From Butyribacter intestini (GTDB lineage Bacteria; Bacillota; Clostridia; Lachnospirales; Lachnospiraceae), in NCBI GenBank assembly GCA_001414325.1, contig LLKB01000005.1:877285-941284 (forward strand): a DNA stretch of 64,000 bases, written 5' to 3'. Positions 24,665-33,610 of this stretch are shown here, piece by piece. Under the pieces are notes generated by a model. That model ran no database searches. It was not told the DNA's origin and worked only from the letters and a program-made list of their open reading frames with translations. A program made the translations under genes and the position numbers. How positions within the stretch are numbered: the first letter of the stretch is position 1; each line of letters starts with the position of its first letter.

Positions 24665-26317
24665 CTAAAACCGTATAACTCCACCTGATATTCCCATATT
24701 TATATCATCTGTTGTCACTGATTCATCGGGTGCAGGTAATCTAAGTCTTAAGGTAACACTGAATTTCGTACCCTCGTTTTCTTTACTCTCGACATATATA
24801 TCGCCGTCCATAAGCCTTGCAAGATTTCTCGCTATCGTCATACCCAGCCCCGTGCCTGATATGTTTTCTCCAAGAACCTTTTTCTCTCTTTCAAACATAT
24901 CAAACAGATATGGCATAAATTCTTCGGAAATACCTATCCCATTGTCTTTCACTATTATCTCATATTCCATATAAATATTATCTGTCTCTTCTTTTACTAC
25001 ACCTCTCTCTGATATTGAAAAATAAATCTTTCCTCCATCTTCAGTGTACTTGACTGCATTACTCAAAAGATTTATACATAACTGTCTTATACGCTTTGCA
25101 TCACCAACCACATTTTCAAACCGAAGCTTCTTATAGTCTGTATCAAATTCAAGATGTTTTTTATCTGCAAGAGGTCTTATAAGCTGCATAATATTTTCTA
25201 TCTCTTTTGTCCATGAAAATACCGCATCATTAAGCGAAAACTTTCCACGCTCAAAATTACTTACATCAAGCACTTCGTTGACAAGCTCCAGAAGATTTTT
25301 GCTTGAATAAAGTATACTGTTTAAGCTTTCCATAACCTTATCCGTTTCATTTATATGTGATGCCGCTATCATGTCCATGCCTATTATGGCATTTAACGGT
25401 GTACGCATATCATGACTCATCCTTGAAAGAAAATAACTCTTTGACTCATTTGCCTTTCTTGCTTCCTGAACGGCAATCTTTACCGCATCATTTTTCTTTT
25501 CTTCCCTTTCTATCTGTTCAGTCACATCCATCTGTGAAAGAAGTATTGTTTCTTTCTTGTCATCAAGATAAACAAACCTGAATTTTTTATGAAATATTTC
25601 TCCACGATATTGCATAGTTGCGTAACATATGTAAACTTCATTTTTTTCTAACTGTCTTTTTATATTTTCAAGCTGCATTTTTTCTGATATTTTTTCGGCA
25701 TACTCACTTAATACATATTTTTTTATTCGCTGGTTTAAAAATTTTTCATAAAAGACATTATATAATGTTGAATGTCCATATTTTGCTTCATTGTTGCTGT
25801 ATATGCTTATCTTTTCATTCTGTATATTTATACCTATTACATAATCATAGTCCTCCATGATTGCCTTTTTTTGCATCTCATTTATACATACTTCATTTTC
25901 GTTTTTCATCAGAAGTATGATTCTTCTTTTGTCAGCCGGATTTTTTATTAATGTAGCTATATACCATTCTTTTTTATTTGTATCTGTTCTAAGTCTTACA
26001 AATTTCTTCTCCTGTTTCATATCCTCTGACTCTGCAAATTTCCTTAATGCCTCCGGCTCAAAATCTGATATGAATTCCTCACAATCATATAAGTAAACCA
26101 TAGCATCTACATATTCCCCAAAAAAATCTGAATAACATACCGTCATGCCGCACATAGCTGTATCATATCTGCTATTTAAAATATATACACAGTCATCATG
26201 TGGATTTATTTCAAAAACCTCATCATACACCATCTGTAAAGCTGCCATAAAAGACTGCCTTGTCTCTGTTGGACATTTTAGAAAACACTCCTCAATATCT
26301 TCCCTGTTATTTACCAT
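24665..26317 (-). CDS. Soluble sensor histidine kinase
   Basis: 550 residues without membrane helices. Residues 1-270 contain two PAS-like regions (VIGINIQNEKISIYSN; FRFVYLDDKKETILLSQMD). HisKA has the phospho-His in FLSRMSHDMRTPLNAIIG, followed by HATPase motifs NLLSNAVKYT, VKDNGIGIS and GTGLGMTIARNL. No receiver domain follows and no response regulator is adjacent, so it is an orphan cytoplasmic kinase. It shares a transcript direction with the precorrin-2 dehydrogenase, but a functional link is not evident. Confidence 0.9.
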   Translation of the reverse strand: MVNNREDIEECFLKCPTETRQSFMAALQMVYDEVFEINPHDDCVYILNSRYDTAMCGMTVCYSDFFGEYVDAMVYLYDCEEFISDFEPEALRKFAESEDMKQEKKFVRLRTDTNKKEWYIATLIKNPADKRRIILLMKNENEVCINEMQKKAIMEDYDYVIGINIQNEKISIYSNNEAKYGHSTLYNVFYEKFLNQRIKKYVLSEYAEKISEKMQLENIKRQLEKNEVYICYATMQYRGEIFHKKFRFVYLDDKKETILLSQMDVTEQIEREEKKNDAVKIAVQEARKANESKSYFLSRMSHDMRTPLNAIIGMDMIAASHINETDKVMESLNSILYSSKNLLELVNEVLDVSNFERGKFSLNDAVFSWTKEIENIMQLIRPLADKKHLEFDTDYKKLRFENVVGDAKRIRQLCINLLSNAVKYTEDGGKIYFSISERGVVKEETDNIYMEYEIIVKDNGIGISEEFMPYLFDMFEREKKVLGENISGTGLGMTIARNLARLMDGDIYVESKENEGTKFSVTLRLRLPAPDESVTTDDINMGISGGVIRF

Positions 26318-26386
26318 TTTACCCTAACCCATTTCCTCTCTTAAACTTATATAATTCATTACCGCCTATTTTTCACCCTTATATCA

Positions 26387-27175
26387 TCACATTTTCAAAT
26401 TTAATAAAAATTCACATAATTCTCTTTCCTCTTCAGTGTCTTTACTATTTATAAATTTCACCGTTCCTTTCTCTTTAGAAGGATTTATAAGTGATGCACA
26501 TTGCATCCTTCTTCGCATTTCTCTCGCTGTTCCCTCACCACCGTCAAATATCTGCACATCTTTACCAACTACAGCTTCTATGGCTTTTTTTGCAAATGGA
26601 TAATGTGTGCATCCAAGTACAACTGAGTCAATTTTTTTACTGTTTACCGAACCAAATAAAATCGACAGATAGTTGTAAAGATCCTCCCCTTCTAAATCGC
26701 CTCTCTCTACAAATTCCATAAGTCCCGGACATGGGAGCGGCACTATTTCTGCCTGATTTTCATATTTTTTCATAAGGTTCTGAAATTTTTCCTGTTTCAA
26801 AGTCATCGGTGTAGCCATCACTACCACTCTCGATTTTTCCTTATATTCAACGGCGGGTTTTATTGCCGGTTCTATACCTACAAGCGGTATCTCAGGATAC
26901 ATCTGCCTGAGCACTCTTACTGCGGCACTTGTCGCAGTATTGCAAGCTACTACTATCGATTTTGCACCCATATCCAACAGTTTCTCAATATTTTTTATAG
27001 TAAGCTCTCTTATCACACTGACTTCTTTTGTTCCGTAGGGAGCATTTATTGAATCCCCAAAATACAGATAATTTTCGTTTGGCATTATCTTTACCAGTTC
27101 TCTAAGTACACTTATCCCCCCTACCCCTGAATCAAATACTCCTATGGGCTTTTCGTTCTTTTTATCTATACTCAC
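26387..27175 (-). CDS. murI: Glutamate racemase
   Basis: Makes D-glutamate for peptidoglycan. The 262 residues show IGVFDSGVGGISVLREL at the N-terminus and the two catalytic cysteines in VVACNTATSAA and VVLGCTHYPF. The start is GTG (27173-27175), shortly after GGGAG. Its own promoter lies at 27264-27292. It lies about 70 nt upstream of the histidine kinase gene. Confidence 0.95.
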   Translation of the reverse strand: MSIDKKNEKPIGVFDSGVGGISVLRELVKIMPNENYLYFGDSINAPYGTKEVSVIRELTIKNIEKLLDMGAKSIVVACNTATSAAVRVLRQMYPEIPLVGIEPAIKPAVEYKEKSRVVVMATPMTLKQEKFQNLMKKYENQAEIVPLPCPGLMEFVERGDLEGEDLYNYLSILFGSVNSKKIDSVVLGCTHYPFAKKAIEAVVGKDVQIFDGGEGTAREMRRRMQCASLINPSKEKGTVKFINSKDTEEERELCEFLLNLKM

Positions 27176-27263
27176 TTTTATTCTCCCTTAATATTTTCTA
27201 TATTTTGCCTTGCGGCATTTTGGTTGTCGTCCGCACCGCAGGTGTTAATAACAACTCGCTTTT

Positions 27264-27292
27264 ATTATAGTACACTTTTCTTATAATCACAA
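27264..27292 (-). promoter_or_regulatory. Promoter of murI
   Basis: Minus strand TTGTGA (27292-27287), 17-nt spacer, TATAAT (27269-27264). The leader of about 90 nt to the GTG start contains short complementary GTTGT/ACAAC blocks. Confidence 0.65.
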
Positions 27293-27307
27293 TTATTATA
27301 ATCCCAG

Positions 27308-27332
27308 TAACAGTTCAGCCATAAAAAGATAA
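27308..27332 (+). repeat. Family-1 repeat end fragment
   Basis: TAACAGTTCAGCCATAAAAA followed by GATAA is the left end of the family-1 element with no remaining body. It lies directly behind the terminator at 27341-27420. Confidence 0.65.
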
Positions 27333-27340
27333 TATTAAAA

Positions 27341-27420
27341 AGGAAGTGCCCGTTTTCACTACAATAACAGTCAGGCTTTACATTTCTGTTAGCTGTAATA
27401 GAAAACTTATGACACTTCCT
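27341..27420 (-). terminator. Long hairpin terminator after the aldolase-like gene
   Basis: AGGAAGTG (27341-27348) and CACTTCCT (27413-27420) close an 80-nt structure with inner pairs GTTTTC/GAAAAC and TAACAG/CTGTTA. The minus-strand tail is TTTTTAATATTATC. It lies about 110 nt after the stop codon of the aldolase-like gene. Confidence 0.6.
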
Positions 27421-27529
27421 CTACCAAATTTTTATGTCTTCTGCTCACTCACAACATATCCGCGGTTATGTTCTTAACAATTTTAAAAAACTGTTTTACC
27501 CACACTTTCATGTGAACATCGAAACTTTA

Positions 27530-28507
27530 TCAATCATCTCTGTCGATAATCTCACGATAAAACTCCGTATAGTCTTTTCTTCCGGCTTTCATAGCTGCGA
27601 TAGCTGTACGCGGATGCTGGTTTAAATGACCTGTGAGAAGATATGGAATAGCAAATCCCCATTCAACTCCTGCTGCCTTGAGCGGCTCAATATTTTCTTC
27701 AATAAATTTGATTATAGGGAAAAGATTGTACTGTGGATTTTTAAGGAAACCAAGTAAAAGCTCCATCTGACAGTTTCCTGCTCCTCTGCCCATTCCTCCC
27801 ATTGTTGCATCAAGGTAAGATACACCCTGTGCACATGACTCTATAGTATTTGCAAAAGCGAGCTGCTGATTGTTGTGTGCGTGCATACCGATATATTTGC
27901 CGTACTTATCAGCGATTTCCATATACTGCTCTGATATTTTTCTTATCTGCTCAGGGAAAAGAGAACCAAAGCTGTCAACTATGTAAATTCCATCAACAGG
28001 ACTGTTTCCGAGCATCTCAAGTGCAGTGTTTATATCTGACTCTTTTGCATTTGAGATAGCCATAATATTACAAGTAGTCTCATATCCCTTTTTATGAGCA
28101 TCCTCTATCATATCGAGTGCTGCCGGCATAGTGTTCACATATGTTGCTACTCTTACAAGGTCTACAGGACTGTCTGCCCTGTCATGTATATCCTGCTTAT
28201 AGTTACATCTTCCTACATCTGCCATAATGGAAATCTTAAGGTCTGTGTTATTATCACCAACAATTTCTCTGATAGTGTCATCTTCAGCAAATTTCCATTT
28301 TCCAAACTTGTTTGCATCAAACATTTCTTTGTCGGCACGATAGCCAAATTCCATATAATCTACTCCTGCCTTTACATTTGCAAGATAAAGATTTCTGATA
28401 AACTCGTCTGTAAAATAAAAATCGTTGACAAGACCTCCGTCACGAATTGTTGCGTCCAGTACCTTTATGTCCGGACGGAATGATAATAAATCACCTTTCT
28501 GTGCCAC
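27530..28507 (-). CDS. DRE-TIM metallolyase-like aldolase, substrate unknown
   Basis: About 325 residues forming a TIM barrel of the HMG-CoA lyase/homocitrate synthase superfamily. VLDATIRDGGLVNDF carries the Asp-Arg of the DRE motif, and GMHAHNNQQLAFAN gives the metal-binding His-x-His. MGRGAGNCQMELLLGFL is the flexible glycine-rich loop. It resembles the aldolase domain of 4-hydroxy-2-oxovalerate aldolase but lacks its C-terminal domain and an aldehyde dehydrogenase neighbour. A GTG start at 28507 is preferred (GGAGG eight bases upstream); an ATG at 28522 overlaps that site. 6S RNA lies immediately upstream. Confidence 0.8.
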   Translation of the reverse strand: MAQKGDLLSFRPDIKVLDATIRDGGLVNDFYFTDEFIRNLYLANVKAGVDYMEFGYRADKEMFDANKFGKWKFAEDDTIREIVGDNNTDLKISIMADVGRCNYKQDIHDRADSPVDLVRVATYVNTMPAALDMIEDAHKKGYETTCNIMAISNAKESDINTALEMLGNSPVDGIYIVDSFGSLFPEQIRKISEQYMEIADKYGKYIGMHAHNNQQLAFANTIESCAQGVSYLDATMGGMGRGAGNCQMELLLGFLKNPQYNLFPIIKFIEENIEPLKAAGVEWGFAIPYLLTGHLNQHPRTAIAAMKAGRKDYTEFYREIIDRDD

Positions 28508-28555
28508 TTTTGTTTCCTCCATTTCATTTTTAACTGTCGTTAAGTATTTTTATTC

Positions 28556-28752
28556 AAAAAAAAGCATACCCAAAGTGCCGTGTCCCGAATTTTGAGTCCT
28601 AGCAAGTGCTAGGTGGGCAACCGCACATATGATTCTGCCTTCCGCTGCTATAGGTGGCGGCTTGGCATCCTCATATAGATATAGGAATCCCAATTCAAAA
28701 GTGTAGGTTCAAAATATCAGGAGTATCGAACACCCCAGGCATGTATGCTTTT
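28556..28752 (-). ncRNA. ssrS: 6S RNA
   Basis: Minus strand, about 190 nt. The ends pair (AAAAGCATAC near 28752 with GTATGCTTTTTTTT ending near 28556), which also forms the terminator. Inside are features I recall for clostridial 6S RNA: CCTGGGGTGTTCGATA, TTTTGAACCTACACTTTTGA, a long hairpin (CCGCCACCTATAGCAGCGG), GCGGTTGCCCACCTAGCAC and GGGACACGGCACTTTGGG. 6S RNA mimics an open promoter and binds the housekeeping RNA polymerase holoenzyme in stationary phase. No open reading frame is present. Confidence 0.87.
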
Positions 28753-28762
28753 GTTACTAATA

Positions 28763-28791
28763 GTATATACACTTTCGTAAAAAAATACAAC
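28763..28791 (-). promoter_or_regulatory. Promoter of 6S RNA
   Basis: Minus strand TTGTAT, 17-nt spacer, TATACT, ending about 10 nt before the first paired base of the 6S RNA. Confidence 0.65.
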
Positions 28792-28805
28792 CACATTTTT
28801 AATAT

Positions 28806-30335
28806 TTATTCATATTCATCCATCGAAACACATTCTTCAAACTCAAAAGAGAATTTTGTTCCTTGCTCTATCTCACTTTCAACCATAATATCACAGCCGT
28901 GTCTTAACGCTATCTGCTTTGCAATCATAAGACCAAGTCCGGTTCCTTTCTGATTTTGTTTCAACTTTGATTTATAAAATTTTTCAAATATATATGGCAA
29001 CGCTTCTTTTGATATTCCGACTCCGAAATCCTGTATCGAAACATATATCTTTACCTGTTTTTTTGGTGTAATTCTTTTTTCTATGGAGATTATTATCTCC
29101 CCTGATTCATACGAGAATTTGACGGCATTGTCTATTATTATCATAAACATCTGTCTGAGTCTTTCATAATCTCCAAGAATCATGCAGGGTTCTTCATCAT
29201 CCACTGATAATTTCTGAGTTATGGTTATATTTTTCTTTCTTGCTATCTCGCGTGCACTGCGGAGCACATCACCAAATACCTGTCTGATGCTGACCGGTTC
29301 TTTTTCTATCTTGAAATCAGGGTTTTGCATTTTAGACAAAATGAACAGATCCCCTACCAGCCTTTCCATACTGCGACATTCTATGAGCATTTTGCGGTAA
29401 TATTCATTTACCATAACTTCATCCGTTATGACTCCGTCATTTAAAGTTTCAGTATAACCACGCATAACAGTTATAGGAGTTCTTAGTTCATGTGAAACAT
29501 TTGCAAAGAAGTCCATACGAAGCTGTTCCTGATTTTCACGCTCAGTTTTTGCTTTATACAGCCGTTTTGAAAGATCATCAAGATTATTTTCAAGCTTACC
29601 TATCTGACTTCCCGGCTTTTTTACATTTATCCCTGAATAATCTCCTGCCGCTATCCGATTTATATATTTTCCTATTTTTTCAAGCGGTCTTGAAAGGTAT
29701 TTTGAAAATGCAAACCCTAAAGCTATTGATATGACAGCCGATATAAAAAGGCTTATGCTTATAAGATATTTTCCCTCATCTATTCCCATCGTCTGCTTGT
29801 CTACCATCGACACCATAAGAACAGCTCCACATACCTCTTTTGTCTTAACGGTTTTTATTGGAACAGCGACATATAATATTACCATTCCATATACCTGGTC
29901 ATAAGCTGCATTTGAGGAAATCTGTCCTTTATATGCATTTTCCATTACAATACCCATCTGTTTTGTAATGGTTTCTCTTGAAATTTCAGCATTTGTATAG
30001 TCCTCATCTAAGGGATTTTCTGCCTGTTCATTGCTAACTATCCATATGTCAGTTTTTTCCGCCTGTTCTATTTCGTCCATATATACATTATATCTTTGAA
30101 ACTGTGATTGTTTTTTCTTACTTGCAAATTTAGAAACACGCTTTGAAATCATTTTCCCTTGTTTTGTAAGAAGCTCCGTATAGGAACGAACATAATTTTT
30201 CTGATATAAATTTATAAATATTGCACCAGTCAGCAACCCCGTAAATATCAAAACAAAGGCAAATGATACATATATCCTTATAGATATGTCATTGCCTTTT
30301 ATTTTATCGGATATTCTTTTACATATCTTCTTCAT
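28806..30335 (-). CDS. Membrane sensor histidine kinase (PhoR/WalK type)
   Basis: 509 residues. Two membrane helices (about 20-42 and 193-213) flank an extracytoplasmic sensor of about 150 residues; a HAMP region (SRPLEKIGKYINRIAAGD) follows. HisKA has the phospho-His in FFANVSHELRTPITVMRGY, and HATPase motifs are VKFSYESGEI, QDFGVGIS and GTGLGLMIAKQ. The ATG at 30335 lies within the last codons of the response regulator gene, so the two are translationally coupled. Signal unknown. Confidence 0.93.
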   Translation of the reverse strand: MKKICKRISDKIKGNDISIRIYVSFAFVLIFTGLLTGAIFINLYQKNYVRSYTELLTKQGKMISKRVSKFASKKKQSQFQRYNVYMDEIEQAEKTDIWIVSNEQAENPLDEDYTNAEISRETITKQMGIVMENAYKGQISSNAAYDQVYGMVILYVAVPIKTVKTKEVCGAVLMVSMVDKQTMGIDEGKYLISISLFISAVISIALGFAFSKYLSRPLEKIGKYINRIAAGDYSGINVKKPGSQIGKLENNLDDLSKRLYKAKTERENQEQLRMDFFANVSHELRTPITVMRGYTETLNDGVITDEVMVNEYYRKMLIECRSMERLVGDLFILSKMQNPDFKIEKEPVSIRQVFGDVLRSAREIARKKNITITQKLSVDDEEPCMILGDYERLRQMFMIIIDNAVKFSYESGEIIISIEKRITPKKQVKIYVSIQDFGVGISKEALPYIFEKFYKSKLKQNQKGTGLGLMIAKQIALRHGCDIMVESEIEQGTKFSFEFEECVSMDEYE

Positions 30336-31020
30336 TGATCGCAAATTTGTAGCCTACCCCCCATATTGTTTTTATACTCCACGCCGGATGTTCCACTGAA
30401 TCTATCTTTGCACGGAGTCTCTTTATATGTGAGTCTACTGTTCTGCTGTCTCCATAATAATCATATCCCCAAAGACTGTCTAAAAGATTATCTCTCGTGA
30501 ATACTTTGTTTGGATTGCCTGCAAGTGTCCACATTGTCTCTACTTCTTTTTTGGTAAGTGGAATCTTTTTTCCATCTATCATAAAAGAATACTCGTCCAG
30601 ATTTACCTCCATATTGTTTATTCTTAATACCGAATCTGAGCCAACTGATACTTCATCACGGTTTATACGGCGCAGTACTGCACGAAGCCTAGCCATAACT
30701 TCACTTGGGCTGAAAGGTTTTACTACATAATCATCTGCACCTATATCGAGTCCCATTATCTTGTCGTAATCCTCACCTCTTGCCGTTATAAGGATAATAG
30801 GCACTGCCGACTTTTGTCTTATGCTCTTGCATACTTCATATCCATCCTTAAAAGGCATCATTACATCAAGAAGAACCGCCGCTGGCTCGTATTTAAAAAA
30901 CATATCCTCTGCCATAACTCCATCTTTAGCTATAATAGGCTCATACCCCTCTTTCTTTACATAAACAGACAAAATATCAGTTATATCCTTATTATCATCA
31001 GCTATTAAAATATACTGCAT
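30319..31020 (-). CDS. OmpR/PhoB-family response regulator
   Basis: 233 residues: receiver domain (MQYILIADDNKDI; phospho-acceptor Asp in VLLDVMMPFKDG; Lys in VVKPFSPSE) and a C-terminal winged helix (VDSHIKRLRAKID, WGVGYKFAI). The start at 31020 has GGAGATGAGG upstream. It is the partner of the overlapping histidine kinase. A secreted Ig-like protein gene lies 31 nt upstream on the same strand, so the three may form one operon sensing or modifying the envelope. Confidence 0.93.
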   Translation of the reverse strand: MQYILIADDNKDITDILSVYVKKEGYEPIIAKDGVMAEDMFFKYEPAAVLLDVMMPFKDGYEVCKSIRQKSAVPIILITARGEDYDKIMGLDIGADDYVVKPFSPSEVMARLRAVLRRINRDEVSVGSDSVLRINNMEVNLDEYSFMIDGKKIPLTKKEVETMWTLAGNPNKVFTRDNLLDSLWGYDYYGDSRTVDSHIKRLRAKIDSVEHPAWSIKTIWGVGYKFAINEEDM

Positions 31021-31051
31021 GGTACACCTCATCTCCTTAAATTAAAACATT

Positions 31052-31747
31052 TTAATTCTTTTGTTTTTTATTGTTGCCCGGTGCTCTTACTTCAACACGG
31101 CACTTTGCAACTTTTCCATTTGATATTCTCGCAGTTATTGTAGCAGTTCCTATAAATCCTGCCGTAATCCTGCCCTTTGAATCAACTTGCACAATATCTG
31201 TATCAGATGACACAAATGTTGCTTTTTCCTTTGAAATACTTGGTCTGGTCGTCAGTTTAAGCTTTTTTGAATTACCTGATTTTATTTTAATTTTCTTTTT
31301 TGTAAAGCGTATGCTGACGGCTTTTGGCGATACTTCTACTCTGCATTTCAAATAAGTGGTATCCGGCATAAACAAAAATCCCGGCTTTGTTATCTTGACA
31401 TTTATATCAGCACTTCCCACTCTTTTTCCACGGTATTCACAGGTATTATCTGATAATTTTTTTACACCAAGTACATTAGTGTCTGAACTGCTAAATTCTA
31501 TATTACATTCTCTTTTTATATTCAGAACAGATAACCTTTTCTTTTCCTTTACGATTATCTCATCTTTTTGTTTGCTCAACTCATATTCATCAACACTTTT
31601 TTTATTTCTGTTTCTAATTGAATTTATGCTTGTAGTATTCTTCTCTGCTGCCGAAGTCCTGACCCCTGCCATACCCATTGCCAGAAAGACCAGAACAATC
31701 ATTAAAAAACTAATACCTCTTCTCATTTTTTCTGCCATCTTATACAT
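31052..31747 (-). CDS. Secreted bacterial Ig-like (BIG2-type) protein
   Basis: 231 residues. A signal peptide (GISFLMIVLVFLAMGMAGV, cleavage near TSA-AEK) is followed by two BIG2-like beta-sandwich units: one around IEFSSSDTNVLGVKKLSD and a better one at the C-terminus (KLKLTTRPSISKEKATFVSS, GRITAGFIGTATITARISNG). Such domains occur in surface adhesins and cell-wall proteins. It starts at 31747 behind GGAGAG. It lies directly upstream of the two-component genes and may be their sensor partner or target; this is inference. Confidence 0.75.
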   Translation of the reverse strand: MYKMAEKMRRGISFLMIVLVFLAMGMAGVRTSAAEKNTTSINSIRNRNKKSVDEYELSKQKDEIIVKEKKRLSVLNIKRECNIEFSSSDTNVLGVKKLSDNTCEYRGKRVGSADINVKITKPGFLFMPDTTYLKCRVEVSPKAVSIRFTKKKIKIKSGNSKKLKLTTRPSISKEKATFVSSDTDIVQVDSKGRITAGFIGTATITARISNGKVAKCRVEVRAPGNNKKQKN

Positions 31748-32026
31748 ATTTACTCTCCATTTCTCATTATTACACTTTACCCAAATAAGTATAAAAATCA
31801 TAATATTTTATACTTATCACCATTCATGCACTATCTTCGTGCATGGTATAAGAAATTTTATTTCTCATACTTTATCCCTACTATAATCTCCTTTGATGGC
31901 AGTTTATTGTCAATTCACCAACAATATTTATATTTTTATATTATGATACACGAGTCAAAAGCAGATAGCAATATATGTTTACATACAAATTGCTATCTGA
32001 TGGCTTGACCCTGACATCATAATATA
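31748..32026. other. Gene-free region with stable hairpins
   Basis: No gene is seen. CCATGCACGAAGATAGTGCA-type hairpin near 31823-31845 (minus strand) and a 10-bp hairpin AGATAGCAAT/ATTGCTATCT at about 31962-31998, enclosed by outer GTCAA/TTGAC pairs. The second could be a small structured RNA or a regulatory leader; no U-tail follows on either strand. Confidence 0.45.
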
Positions 32027-32078
32027 ACAATAAAAGACATAATGCAACATTCACATATTACATTATGCCTTTTATTGT
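32027..32078. terminator. Bidirectional terminator-like hairpin
   Basis: ACAATAAAAGACATAATG (32027-32044) pairs with CATTATGCCTTTTATTGT (32061-32078) over 18 bp with one mismatch. It lies after rfbC on the minus strand and directly abuts a family-1 repeat. Confidence 0.7.
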
Positions 32079-32259
32079 AACAGTTCAGCCATAAAAAGAT
32101 AATTGGCAATACAATGAACTTGTTCATTGTATTGTTAAGTAGCTTTTTATGGTAGAATAGCCTTTCATTTCTGAAATGAAATAAACAAAAGCTGCAAAGC
32201 AGCGACTGACAGCTCGCTGGCAGGTTTATGAATGTAAGAAATGCAAGACTGAACTGTTA
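32078..32259 (+). repeat. MITE-like repeat family 1, full copy (182 bp)
   Basis: TAACAGTTCAGCC at the left; at the right the complement with one change (GACTGAACTGTTA). Internal hairpins are as in the other copies: CAATACAATGAAC/GTTCATTGTATTG, CATAAAAAG/CTTTTTATG, GCTGCaaaGCAGC. Confidence 0.9.
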
Positions 32260-32295
32260 CCTTTTATTTCTTAACAACTTTTTAATAATCTATTA

Positions 32296-32859
32296 TTAAT
32301 AGTCAAGTGTTATATCATTTGTAAATGCAGGATGCTTTCCGTCTTTCTCAGATATGTTTGGAGTTGTCCCATCAAGTATAGGCCATTCTACGCCTATTGC
32401 GGGGTCATCCCATTTAATGCCTGCTTCTGATGAAGGATCATAAAAATCTGTACATTTATAAGCAAACTCTGCCGTATCCGATAATACATAAAATCCATGT
32501 GCAAACCCTTCAGGAATATAGAACATATTTTTCTTCTCGGCACTTAATGTCACACCAAACCATTTTCCGTAAGTTTTTGAACCTTTTCTTATATCAACAG
32601 CAACATCAAAAACCTCTCCCGATAAAACTCTTACAAGCTTACCCTGTGTGTGTTTTTTCTGGTAATGAAGCCCTCTTAGAACTCCCTTAGTAGAGCTTGA
32701 CTGGTTATCCTGAACAAATACCATATCAAGTCCTGCCTCTTTGAACTCCTCATAGTTGTAAGTTTCCATAAAGTATCCTCTTGAATCGCCAAATACTGTA
32801 GGCTGAATCAGATACAGACCATCAATCTCACCACATTTTTCAATTTGAAATTTTCCCAT
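32296..32859 (-). CDS. rfbC: dTDP-4-dehydrorhamnose 3,5-epimerase
   Basis: 187-residue cupin enzyme of dTDP-L-rhamnose synthesis for surface polysaccharide. Motifs are GDSRGYFMETYN, FVQDNQSSSTKGVLRGLHYQ (catalytic His in LRGLHYQ), EVFDVAVDIRKGSKTYGKW and YIPEGFAHGFYVLSD. The start MGKFQIEKCG at 32859 has GAGGAG upstream. Other rhamnose genes (rfbA, rfbB, rfbD) are not in this window. Confidence 0.95.
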   Translation of the reverse strand: MGKFQIEKCGEIDGLYLIQPTVFGDSRGYFMETYNYEEFKEAGLDMVFVQDNQSSSTKGVLRGLHYQKKHTQGKLVRVLSGEVFDVAVDIRKGSKTYGKWFGVTLSAEKKNMFYIPEGFAHGFYVLSDTAEFAYKCTDFYDPSSEAGIKWDDPAIGVEWPILDGTTPNISEKDGKHPAFTNDITLDY

Positions 32860-32876
32860 AATACTCCTCATTTCTT

Positions 32877-32915
32877 AAAAGGGAAGCTGCCACTTCACTA
32901 TGCAACAGCTTCCCT
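32877..32915 (-). terminator. Terminator after rplT
   Basis: GGGAAGCTG (32881-32889) and CAGCTTCCC (32906-32914) form a 9-bp GC-rich stem; the minus-strand tail is TTTTAAG. It ends the infC-rpmI-rplT transcript. Confidence 0.85.
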
Positions 32916-32939
32916 TATATTTTCTGCTTTATGAATCAA

Positions 32940-33296
32940 TTATGCAAGCTTAGATTTTGCAACTTCTACGAGTGCTGCGAAACCTTCAGGGTCGCTGATT
33001 GCCATCTCTGAAAGCATCTTTCTGTTAAGATCTACATTTGCAAGCTTAAGACCATACATAAATTTGCTGTATGAAAGTCCATTCATTCTTGCTGCTGCAT
33101 TGATACGAGCAATCCAAAGTCTTCTGAACTGTCTCTTCTTCTCTTTTCTTCCGGCGAAGGAAGATGTAAGAGCTCTCATTACAGACTGCTTTGCAACTCT
33201 ATACTGCTTAGATCTTGCTCCTCTATAACCTTTTGCAAGCTTTAATACTCTATTGTGTTTCTTCTTTGCATTTAAACCGCCTTTAATACGTGCCAT
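32940..33296 (-). CDS. rplT: 50S ribosomal protein L20
   Basis: 118 residues, the usual length. [20 protein letters not shown] and the basic [20 protein letters not shown] are diagnostic. It binds 23S rRNA and, in Firmicutes, represses its own operon by binding the infC leader. It lies 17 nt after rpmI. Confidence 0.98.
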   Translation of the reverse strand: MARIKGGLNAKKKHNRVLKLAKGYRGARSKQYRVAKQSVMRALTSSFAGRKEKKRQFRRLWIARINAAARMNGLSYSKFMYGLKLANVDLNRKMLSEMAISDPEGFAALVEVAKSKLA

Positions 33297-33313
33297 TGAT
33301 CTATCCTCCTAAA

Positions 33314-33514
33314 TTATTTTGAATATGGTAAAATACGTTTCATCATCTTTGCGTTTGTAGCATCAACCTCTGTTGCTTTTCTGAGGTTTCTCTTTCTCTT
33401 TGTAGATTTCTTATTTAAGATATGGCTCTTATAAGCCTTCATCTTCATGAGCTTACCTGTTCCTGTTGTCTTAAAACGCTTAGCTGCTGCTCTTTTGGTT
33501 TTCATTTTTGGCAT
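33314..33514 (-). CDS. rpmI: 50S ribosomal protein L35
   Basis: 66 residues, [20 protein letters not shown], with a Lys/Arg-rich body. Normal length and in its conserved place between infC and rplT, about 96 nt after infC. Confidence 0.97.
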   Translation of the reverse strand: MPKMKTKRAAAKRFKTTGTGKLMKMKAYKSHILNKKSTKRKRNLRKATEVDATNAKMMKRILPYSK

Positions 33515-33610
33515 GATAATTTCCTCCTTAACATATGTTTATCTATCGGAACTTTATTAATTCCATCTAAAGAATGTCTTTTAGACAAGCTTTACCAACT
33601 CTTTAAAATC

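Noticed and set aside
24665-26317. Hybrid histidine kinase
   Set aside because: The protein ends after the ATPase domain; there is no receiver or Hpt domain.
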